DNA of 7,702 nt from Pseudomonadota bacterium. Its GTDB lineage: Bacteria > Pseudomonadota > Alphaproteobacteria > JAKJEU01. This document shows positions 1 to 5,899 of the stretch, in pieces. A program made the translations under genes and the position numbers. The DNA lies in the NCBI GenBank assembly GCA_022705265.1, contig JAKJEU010000067.1, positions 1 to 7,702 on the forward strand, given 5' to 3'. How positions within the stretch are numbered: the stretch's first letter is position 1; the number at the start of each line of letters is the position of its first letter. Under the pieces are notes generated by a model, which was given only the letters and a program-made list of their open reading frames with translations, was not told the origin of the DNA and searched no databases.

Positions 1-819
1 TATTCTTACTTTAAGATTATTTAAAGCAATTACATTTAAAAGACCCAAAGCTGTTGCTGCTCCTCCCATGTCTTTTTTCATCAATTTCATGCCAGAAGCT
101 CCTTTTATATCAAGACCTCCTGTGTCAAAGCAAACGCCTTTTCCAACCAAAGCAATTAAAGGATTTTTTTCGTCTCCCCATGAAATTTCAATGAATTTAG
201 GAGCTCGCTCTGAACCTTTGCCAACTTCGAAAACGGCTGGATAATTTTGTTTTAATTCTTCGCCGTCGGTTATGTTGATGGATGCACCGATTTTCAAAGC
301 AACTTCTTTGCAAGCATCGGCAAGTTCCGAAGGTCCCATGTCGTTTGAAGGGGTGTTGATTAAATCACGAACCAAATAAATTGAAGATATAATAGAAGAA
401 ACGAATTCTTTATTAGTTTGTTTTGGATAAATAAGCTTAGGGAATGTTTCTTTTTTGCTTTCTTTGTATTTGTTAAAGGAATATGCATCAAGAGCAAAAT
501 CTATACATATGCTGTTTGCTTCTTCTTCGGTCAAATCGTTGGTTATTTTGTAAACCCCAGCTTTTAGCGAAGAATAAAGACCTGATAAGGAAAAAGCATC
601 GTTTCCATCGCCTTTTGAAACTATTGCTTGGTCAATTTTTCCTTTATCATTTGGAATGAAACAAATTTCTCCGCCCTTTGCTTTATATCCTGTTGCTTTT
701 ATCCAATTTTTTACATTGTCATTTTGGCTTTTTAACCATTTATTATATGTTTCTTTTGTAAAAATTGTGATTAAAGTTGCTTTTTTATCACTTTCAACAA
801 ACAAATCAGAAAAATTCAT
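1..819 (-). CDS. Leucyl aminopeptidase family protein (peptidase family M17), C-terminal part missing
   Basis: This is a cytosolic zinc/manganese aminopeptidase that removes N-terminal residues from peptides. The reading frame is open from the ATG at 819 to the window edge (273 codons); M17 enzymes are usually about 450-500 residues, so roughly 200 are outside. A variable N-terminal domain (about 1-145) is followed by the start of the catalytic domain. Visible family motifs are NTPSNDMGPSELAD (155-168) and the metal and catalytic block VGKGVCFDTGG (225-235), DIK (237-239) and KDMGGAA (249-255). By family analogy the ligands are Lys227, Asp232 and Asp250, with Lys239 catalytic. The later NTDAEGR metal motif would lie beyond base 1 and cannot be checked. 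The start is supported by AAGGAA six bases upstream, inside the end of rsmD, so the two genes are probably co-transcribed. I recognise the family but not the exact subtype (PepA versus PepB-like), so no symbol is given. Confidence 0.93.
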   Translation of the reverse strand, partial: MNFSDLFVESDKKATLITIFTKETYNKWLKSQNDNVKNWIKATGYKAKGGEICFIPNDKGKIDQAIVSKGDGNDAFSLSGLYSSLKAGVYKITNDLTEEEANSICIDFALDAYSFNKYKESKKETFPKLIYPKQTNKEFVSSIISSIYLVRDLINTPSNDMGPSELADACKEVALKIGASINITDGEELKQNYPAVFEVGKGSERAPKFIEISWGDEKNPLIALVGKGVCFDTGGLDIKGASGMKLMKKDMGGAATALGLLNVIALNNLKVRI

Positions 820-831
820 TATTTATTCCTT
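820..831 (-). promoter_or_regulatory. Ribosome binding site of the aminopeptidase, embedded in the end of rsmD
   Basis: On the minus strand AAGGAA (831-826) overlaps the last codons of rsmD, then come the TAA stop (825-823), three bases, and the ATG at 819. The six-base spacing is good for initiation and points to translational coupling of the two genes. Confidence 0.7.
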
Positions 832-1347
832 TTTAAAAAAATCAATCTTGGTTTTGCCGTAAACTCTGGTATCGGTTTTTACGAGCCCTTGAAACTCTGT
901 AACCTCATCGATGGAAGTTTCCGTTATGATTATAGAATTATCATGAATTAATTTATTTTTCGTAAACAAAGGTATAGATAAATTTAACAAATCCTTTTCA
1001 TAAGGAGGGTCGAAATATAACAAATCAAACACTTCGCTTACATTATGTTTTGTCGCGTCTTTTATTATTTTGTAATCCTCAATATTTTTGAAATTTTCGT
1101 TAATCGCTTTTATTGCGTTGTAATCTTTTTCAAAAAGATAAGCCATTTTTGCACCTCTTGAAAGGGCTTCAAGAGCAAACCCACCACTTCCAGCAAAGAC
1201 ATCAGCGATAACTTTATCCTTGAAATTAAATTGGTTTTCTAAGATATTGAATATAGACTCTTTTATTCTTTGTTTAGTCGGTCTGGTGTTCATTCCAAGA
1301 GGAGCTTTTATGATACGACCTTTAAATTTGCCTGTTATTACTTTCAT
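823..1347 (-). CDS. rsmD: 16S rRNA (guanine(966)-N(2))-methyltransferase RsmD
   Basis: RsmD uses S-adenosylmethionine to methylate N2 of G966 in 16S rRNA during small-subunit assembly in the cytoplasm. The 174-residue protein is close to the normal family length and complete. The N-terminus has the family segment with RPT (22-24) followed by RIKESIFNIL (27-36). SAM-binding motif I is DVFAGSGGFALEAL (49-62), the acidic residue after strand 2 is Glu73 (LFEKD), and the catalytic N-methyltransferase motif IV is DPPY (113-116). The ATG at 1347 is preceded by GAAGG with a short four-base gap. The gene is the first of a minus-strand pair; the stop codon is three bases before the aminopeptidase ATG, and its last codons carry that gene's ribosome binding site. 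It diverges from the exported-protein gene at 1382. In many bacteria rsmD sits beside coaD; here that neighbour is absent on both sides. Confidence 0.95.
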   Translation of the reverse strand: MKVITGKFKGRIIKAPLGMNTRPTKQRIKESIFNILENQFNFKDKVIADVFAGSGGFALEALSRGAKMAYLFEKDYNAIKAINENFKNIEDYKIIKDATKHNVSEVFDLLYFDPPYEKDLLNLSIPLFTKNKLIHDNSIIITETSIDEVTEFQGLVKTDTRVYGKTKIDFFKKE

Positions 1348-1381
1348 GTTGCCTTCTTTATTTAAGGGTTTAGAGTGTTAG

Positions 1382-3034
1382 ATGAAAAAAATTTTATTTT
1401 ATTTTATACTTTTAATGCTTCAAATCAACCCTTCTTATGCAAAAGATTGGGAAAGGATCGCTTTTTCAAAAAAATATAGGCTTGAAATTTTTGTAGAAGG
1501 AGAAAAATCTTCGTGGTGTGATGCGATTGTTCATTTAAAAGTCGTTGTAAATGATGATGATTTTATAAATTCAAACGATTTTAAGGATAATATTTCAAAA
1601 GCATTAAAAAAGGTTGTGGAGGAAAAGGAATGCCCAAGGGCTGATATCGCTGGGGTTAAGGTTTTTAATCGAAAATTGGACGAGATTGATAATTTTGTTG
1701 CGATTAAAGAAGATGGTTGGCAAATTCATAAGGCAAAAGAAAATCGCACAAATATTAGCGAGGATTATGAAATAACCGATGATTTTAAGGTTTCTGGGTG
1801 GTCTCCTAAAAACAATGACGAGGTTGTGGTTACTTCAAACAATGTTTTTGAACACGAAATAAAAACAAAGGATAAAAAATGTGCGATTCGTTATTCGCTT
1901 AATAAACCAAGTTCCAAAATGAATAAGTGGTATATGGTGGTCGAGGGTAATAAATGCAAAGATTATTATCTTAATGGCAAAGCGAGAATTAATATTTATA
2001 ATGAAAGAGGTCGAATTGTAAGTAAGGGGGCGGGATATTTTTCAAAAGGTTATTTTACTGATGATAAGATTTTTGATGTAAAATTTTTGGAAAGATATGC
2101 TTATGGTATAGAAAACCAAAGATTAAGTTACTTGGTTGATTCTGATGCTATTAATAAAATTCATTACATAAGTTATTTGAAATCAGAATATCGTAAAAAA
2201 TACGATAAATACACAAAATGGCATGGTTGCGATCCTTTTGTTATTTCCGCTGTTACGGATAATTATTTGATGTTTTTAGAAGATAAAGACATAAACGACA
2301 TAATCGATGCGGCAAAAGATTATGCCAGTGCATATTGCCCTGATGCTTTGGTGATGAAGGTTTTTGGGACGAAGAAACCAAGCGAAGTTTACGGGGTTGA
2401 TATTCCTTTGATAAATCTTGACGACGATGATTCATGGAAATTTGACCCAGATTTTTATTTTGGAGCCACAATAAACCGCAATCCTTTAACAGGAGCTTGG
2501 GTTTATGATGATAAAAAATCAAAAAACCGCATAAGGTATGATGAAATTATAAGACAAGCTGATAATATCGTTGTAAAAGATGATTTAAGCACCGAATATT
2601 ATAATCTTTTAAAAGGAAGTTATGCAAAAAAGCTTGCTTATATGTTTGATGTTGAAAATCTTGATAATTTGAACGCTTTTATACTTGCTTCACAACTTAA
2701 TGATAATGCCTCGGTATATGTTAATGTGATGGTTAATGTGGCAAGTTCCGATGGGATTAGTTCTAAATCCTATTATCCTGTGCCTATGGTTAATAAAATT
2801 GTTGGCGATATGCTTAAAACAGAAGGTTGGTATGTTGCGGGTGGTTATATAAGTGCGTTAAGTGAGGAGGAAAAAGAATTCCATGGCTTTAAAAAAGACG
2901 AATTTGCGGCGAAATTTATTCCTGAAAAATCTATGAAATGCAAAAACAGTTTTTGTAGCGAGGTTAAAAATGTTCTTAACCTTGTTCAATGGAAACATAA
3001 GAAATTTGATTTTATCCCAGAAAGGCAACAATAA
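1382..3034 (+). CDS. Secreted or periplasmic protein of unknown function, 550 residues
   Basis: I do not recognise this protein. It starts with a typical Sec signal peptide: MKK, a hydrophobic core (about 4-14), and a likely cleavage site after Ala20 (PSYA/KD), so the mature protein of about 530 residues should be periplasmic or exported. It has no other membrane segment. Eight cysteines, all in the mature part (46, 84, 167, 192, 283, 319, 520, 525), would allow four disulfides; 520 and 525 are close together (CKNSFC). Residues about 195-225 contain a Gly-, Tyr- and Arg-rich stretch (NGKARINIYNERGR) loosely like a MORN-type beta hairpin, but this is not a firm match. Residues 347-350 are four consecutive aspartates. 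The protein is rich in Lys, Asp and Asn, as expected from low GC. The start codon has only a weak AGAG or AAGGG upstream. Its stop overlaps the next gene's ATG, so the two products probably act together. Confidence 0.85.
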   Translation: MKKILFYFILLMLQINPSYAKDWERIAFSKKYRLEIFVEGEKSSWCDAIVHLKVVVNDDDFINSNDFKDNISKALKKVVEEKECPRADIAGVKVFNRKLDEIDNFVAIKEDGWQIHKAKENRTNISEDYEITDDFKVSGWSPKNNDEVVVTSNNVFEHEIKTKDKKCAIRYSLNKPSSKMNKWYMVVEGNKCKDYYLNGKARINIYNERGRIVSKGAGYFSKGYFTDDKIFDVKFLERYAYGIENQRLSYLVDSDAINKIHYISYLKSEYRKKYDKYTKWHGCDPFVISAVTDNYLMFLEDKDINDIIDAAKDYASAYCPDALVMKVFGTKKPSEVYGVDIPLINLDDDDSWKFDPDFYFGATINRNPLTGAWVYDDKKSKNRIRYDEIIRQADNIVVKDDLSTEYYNLLKGSYAKKLAYMFDVENLDNLNAFILASQLNDNASVYVNVMVNVASSDGISSKSYYPVPMVNKIVGDMLKTEGWYVAGGYISALSEEEKEFHGFKKDEFAAKFIPEKSMKCKNSFCSEVKNVLNLVQWKHKKFDFIPERQQ

Positions 3035-4026
3035 TGAAAAAATCTTTTATCTTAGGTGTTTTTGGAATATTGTTTTTGTTGTTTGCTTCGTTTCATGTTT
3101 ATATGAACAAGATGGCAAAAAGCGATTTTAGGGGCTTTTTAACAAGGAATTCTTTGTCTTTTAATGTTAATTATGGCGAGTTTAAACGAAAATTGTTGGG
3201 CAACATAATTGTCAAAGATATAAATATAAAGGGAGTTCCAAACAAAGATTTTTCTTATGAAATTGAAGAAGTTAGCTTTAACCAAGATATGGATAAGGTT
3301 GAATTTGATGTTAAAGGATTAAAAATTAATATCGGCGATTATTTAAAATCAAAAAATATTGGTAAAGAAGAATTATGGGATATATCAAGAAAGTTTGATG
3401 TTGAAAAGGACATTATAAAAAACACTATATTCTCTCTTGCAAGTATTGGATTTGATGAGCTTTTGATGGATGTTAAGGCTAATTTTAACCATAACAAAGA
3501 AACCGATGAGACTTATTTGAAATTGTCTTTATCAATCAAGGATTTTGGCAACATTGTTTTAATTGGAAGTTTTAATGGAATTGGCAAAGATTTTTTTGAG
3601 ATAACCACTGATTTTATGAAAAGTTTTGATTTTTCAAAGGTAAAAGACGAAGCAATAATGAAATCTTTTTATATTTCTTATGTTGATAAGTCCTTTGTTA
3701 AAAAAGTTTATAAGAATATAACAACCTATTCATATGAAGATGTCGAAGCAGAAGATTTTGATAAAATCGGTTTTCTTAAAATCAATGAATTATCAAAAAG
3801 GTTTAAGGATATTGGTTTTGATGATAAAAATTCTGAGGAATTTGCTAAAAATATTGCCTTGTTTTATAACCAAAACAACAAAATGGTTGTGGTTTCAAAT
3901 GTTAACGAGGGCGTTTCTTTTGAAAAAATAAGAGAAGTCCATAATGTTTTTGAACTTCTCTATTTAATCAAAAGCGAAATATATGTTTCAGACGAAGCAA
4001 AGTCTAAATTTATTTCTTTGAATTAG
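3034..4026 (+). CDS. Membrane-anchored periplasmic protein of unknown function, 330 residues
   Basis: No named family is claimed. The N-terminus (MKK, then hydrophobic residues about 5-23) looks like an uncleaved anchor, with no small-residue cleavage motif, leaving about 300 residues outside the inner membrane. The segment after it (FNVNYGEFKRKLLGNIIVKDINIKG starts near 43) alternates polar and hydrophobic residues as in the beta-rich, AsmA or YdgA (DUF945)-like periplasmic proteins. A second beta-rich stretch lies near 142-184, followed by a helical part containing YVDKSFVKKVYKN (216-228), which resembles the layout of other alphaproteobacterial periplasmic proteins I cannot name. There are no cysteines, in contrast to the upstream gene product. 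AAAGG eight bases before the ATG and the shared A in TAATG indicate translational coupling to the upstream gene. The last 17 bases overlap the 3' end of the convergent flavin reductase gene. Confidence 0.83.
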   Translation: MKKSFILGVFGILFLLFASFHVYMNKMAKSDFRGFLTRNSLSFNVNYGEFKRKLLGNIIVKDINIKGVPNKDFSYEIEEVSFNQDMDKVEFDVKGLKINIGDYLKSKNIGKEELWDISRKFDVEKDIIKNTIFSLASIGFDELLMDVKANFNHNKETDETYLKLSLSIKDFGNIVLIGSFNGIGKDFFEITTDFMKSFDFSKVKDEAIMKSFYISYVDKSFVKKVYKNITTYSYEDVEAEDFDKIGFLKINELSKRFKDIGFDDKNSEEFAKNIALFYNQNNKMVVVSNVNEGVSFEKIREVHNVFELLYLIKSEIYVSDEAKSKFISLN

Positions 4027-4660
4027 ATTTTTTAAACTTTGGTTTGTAAACTTTGTTAAGATTTGAAAGGGCTCTTTTTTCCTTTTCTTTTTTCTTTTTA
4101 GTTTTATCTTTTTCAACGGAAAAACCAAATTTTCCAAGCTTTTTGCCCAAAGAATAATAATATCCATGACAATATGCAAGAAGGTTTGCTTTATCAAGTC
4201 TGAAAACACCATTTTCATCAAGCAATTTGTCATCGATTCTGCAAGAAACTATTTCAGCGGTAAACATATCGTGCGAGCCAAGGCTTGTAACACTTTTTAC
4301 AACACATTCAAGGTTTACAGGACTGTTTTTGATGGAAGGAGTTGCAATTTTGTCGCCGTCTTCAAGTTCAAGTCCAAGCTCTTGTATTTTATTTATTTTT
4401 TCCCCACTTCTTACGCCACAAAAATCAACAGCATTTAAAAGTTCAACAGTAGGGAGGTTAATAACGAATTCTTTATTTTTTTTCAACATTTCATAAGAAT
4501 ATCTTTCTTTTCTTACTGAAATATATGTCATTGCAGGGTTGGTGTTAAGTATTCCCGTCCAAGCGATGGTAAGGACATTGACATCGTCACCATTACCAAC
4601 GGTAACCATAACGGGGGGGAGTGGATATAAAAGCGTTCCGGCTTTCCATGTAATTTTCAT
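4010..4660 (-). CDS. Flavin reductase-like (flavoredoxin-type) protein with lysine-rich tail
   Basis: This is a cytoplasmic FMN-binding protein of the flavin reductase-like split-barrel family; members reduce flavin with NAD(P)H or act as flavoredoxins, and the substrate here is unknown. Family features are YPLPPVMVTVGNGDDVNVLTIAW (starts at 12), NTNPAMTYISVR (39-50), RYSYEMLKKNKEFVINLPT (53-71), a DFCGVRSGEKINK segment (79-91) and GSHDMFTAEIV (128-138). The core ends near residue 182. It is followed by about 34 mostly charged residues, very rich in lysine (TKKKKEKEKR), which is unusual for the family and may bind nucleic acid or be a low-complexity extension. The ATG at 4660 has AGAGGA a few bases upstream. 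The gene is transcribed away from the threonine aldolase gene, and its end overlaps the convergent membrane-protein gene by 17 bases, leaving no room for a separate terminator. Confidence 0.9.
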   Translation of the reverse strand: MKITWKAGTLLYPLPPVMVTVGNGDDVNVLTIAWTGILNTNPAMTYISVRKERYSYEMLKKNKEFVINLPTVELLNAVDFCGVRSGEKINKIQELGLELEDGDKIATPSIKNSPVNLECVVKSVTSLGSHDMFTAEIVSCRIDDKLLDENGVFRLDKANLLAYCHGYYYSLGKKLGKFGFSVEKDKTKKKKEKEKRALSNLNKVYKPKFKKSNSKK

Positions 4661-4687
4661 AAATTTTCCTCTTTATTTTGAATTTGT

Positions 4688-4707
4688 TTTTTCATTATAA
4701 TGAAAAA
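4688..4707. promoter_or_regulatory. Perfect 20-base palindrome with TATAAT on both strands: probable shared divergent promoter or operator
   Basis: The half-site TTTTTCATTA (4688-4697) is followed directly by its exact reverse complement (4698-4707). The centre gives a consensus -10 hexamer TATAAT at 4696-4701 on the plus strand and at 4699-4694 on the minus strand. Starts implied by these elements would give leaders of about 45 bases for the threonine aldolase and about 27 for the flavin reductase. Upstream -35 matches are poor in both directions (at most three of six bases). A symmetric element could equally be a repressor operator. AT-rich DNA makes short palindromes common, but a perfect one of 20 bases located between divergent genes is less likely to be chance. 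Confidence 0.55.
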
Positions 4708-4738
4708 TTGTGTTTTTAAAAGTTTTTATTGTTAAATA

Positions 4739-4743
4739 GGGGG
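4739..4743 (+). promoter_or_regulatory. Ribosome binding site of the threonine aldolase gene (five G)
   Basis: GGGGG, preceded by A, sits nine bases before the ATG at 4753 and fixes that start. It can pair with the CCUCC of 16S rRNA through one G-U. The same five-G form is seen before potA. Confidence 0.7.
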
Positions 4744-4752
4744 AAATAATAG

Positions 4753-5766
4753 ATGAAATCTTTTGCAAGTGATAATTGGGCTTCGGTTCATAAGGATGTT
4801 ATGGAAGCTTTGGCTAAGGCTAATTGCGACCACCAACAAGCGTATCAACATGATATTTATACTGATAAAGTAAGAGGGAAGTTTAAAGAGCTTTTTTCTT
4901 ATGATGTTGAGGTTTATTTTGCTTCTTGTGGGACTGCGGCTAATATATTGTCTCTTGCGTCTATGGTTAAATATGCTGATGGAGTCATTTGTGCTGACAG
5001 CGCTCATATTAACACTGATGAAGCGGGTGCTTTTGAAAGATTTACGGGTTGTAAGCTTCTTCAAGTTCCAAATTATGATAATGGAAAGTTAAGGCCTTCT
5101 GATATGGATATTTATACCAGAGAAATTGGTAATTTTCACAGAGTCCAACCAAAAGTCGTATCAATTTCTCAAAGTACTGAACGAGAAAATGTTTACACCG
5201 CTGATGAAATTCGCGAAATATCAAAATATGCTAAGGCTCATAATATGTATCTTCATGTTGATGGGGCAAGATGTGCAAATGCTGTGGTTGCTTTGAAATC
5301 AACGATGAAGGAAATGTTTACCGATACTGGGGTTGATGTTCTTTCTTTTGGTGGTACAAAAAACGGAGTAATGTATGGAGAGGCGATTATTTTCTTTAAC
5401 AAGGAATTAGCAAAAGGATTCGAATACATTTTAAAACAATCAATGCAATATTTGTCGAAATCAAGGTATATAGCAGTCCAATTTGACGCTTTGTTAAGTA
5501 ATGACTTATGGGTTAAAAATGCATCTCATGCGAATAACATGGCTCAATATTTTGAAAGCAAATTAAAGGATTTAAAAGACATTGAAATAACCATGAAAGC
5601 GGTTACAAATGCAATGTATGTAAAGATTCCAACGGATAAGGTTTTAAAACTTCAAACTAAGTTTCCTTTTTATAATTGGACCAAAGATGAATATCGTCTT
5701 ATGACTTCGTTTGATACAACAAAAGAAGATATTGATGAATTCATAAAAATAATGATTGACATTTGA
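4753..5766 (+). CDS. ltaE: Low-specificity L-threonine aldolase (PLP-dependent, beta-eliminating lyase family)
   Basis: The enzyme splits L-threonine and L-allo-threonine into glycine and acetaldehyde in the cytoplasm and so supplies glycine. The 337-residue length is normal for the family (about 330-350). Expected fold-type I features are present in order: the N-terminal FASDNWASVH, with Asp and Asn at 7-8; the phosphate-binding turn CGTAAN (59-64); His85 in DSAHINTDEAGA, the likely ring-stacking residue; HVDGAR (168-173), where Asp170 should contact the PLP pyridine nitrogen and Arg173 the substrate carboxylate; and SFGGTKNG (198-205) with Lys203 as the PLP Schiff-base lysine. Residue roles are by family analogy. 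The TGA stop at 5764 overlaps a consensus-like TTGACA. No intrinsic terminator follows, so read-through into the transporter operon is possible. The symbol is assigned by family; the stereochemical preference cannot be told from sequence. Confidence 0.92.
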   Translation: MKSFASDNWASVHKDVMEALAKANCDHQQAYQHDIYTDKVRGKFKELFSYDVEVYFASCGTAANILSLASMVKYADGVICADSAHINTDEAGAFERFTGCKLLQVPNYDNGKLRPSDMDIYTREIGNFHRVQPKVVSISQSTERENVYTADEIREISKYAKAHNMYLHVDGARCANAVVALKSTMKEMFTDTGVDVLSFGGTKNGVMYGEAIIFFNKELAKGFEYILKQSMQYLSKSRYIAVQFDALLSNDLWVKNASHANNMAQYFESKLKDLKDIEITMKAVTNAMYVKIPTDKVLKLQTKFPFYNWTKDEYRLMTSFDTTKEDIDEFIKIMIDI

Positions 5767-5899
5767 CAAAATTGAATCCATTTATTGAAAACATGTGTAA
5801 GAGGCCTCGTAAGATGCAAGGATTTTTTGTGTCTTTAAATTAACTCTTCTTACTACTGAAATAAATTTTTTGTTAATTCCTTTTTTGGGGGCCTTATGA
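5763..5899 (+). promoter_or_regulatory. potA leader: possible promoter and alternative RNA structures
   Basis: This gap lies before the polyamine transporter genes. TTGACA (5763-5768) is a perfect -35 match, but no good -10 lies at 16-18 bases; TTGAAA (5785-5790) with TAAGAT (5810-5815, 19-base spacer) is another weak option. The GC-rich palindrome GAGGCCTC (5801-5808) can pair over eight bases (two G-U) with 5888-5895, covering most of the potA ribosome binding site. A second eight-base stem, GTAAGAGG (5797-5804) with CTTCTTAC (5846-5853, one G-U), shares bases with the first, so the two exclude each other. GTAAGA recurs at 5809-5814. ATTTTTTGT is directly repeated (5822-5830, 5865-5873). 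I match no known riboswitch class and see no hairpin plus T-run terminator. The structures are inferred by eye without energy calculation. Confidence 0.35.
5887..5891 (+). promoter_or_regulatory. Ribosome binding site of potA (five G)
   Basis: GGGGG lies eight bases before the ATG at 5900. An in-frame TGA (5897-5899) directly precedes that ATG, so no longer potA start is possible. Another ATG at 5896 opens only a 12-codon frame and is unlikely to be used. Confidence 0.65.

Noticed and set aside
656..862. Plus-strand open frame of 68 codons rich in Phe and Leu
   Set aside because: It lies opposite the aminopeptidase and rsmD junction; the Phe/Leu richness is the complement of Lys/Glu codons on the real strand.
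2253..2522. Minus-strand frame of 89 codons inside the 550-residue gene
   Set aside because: The plus-strand gene has a signal peptide, continuous frame and a coupled neighbour; the antisense frame shows no features of its own.
4166..4496. Two overlapping plus-strand frames opposite the flavin reductase gene
   Set aside because: The family motifs of the flavin reductase are clear on the minus strand; these frames have no plausible protein features or ribosome binding sites.
5797..5830. Intrinsic terminator after the threonine aldolase gene (GC-rich GAGGCCTC followed by a run of six T)
   Set aside because: GAGGCCTC is palindromic with no room for a loop, and no other stem of adequate length sits directly before the T run.
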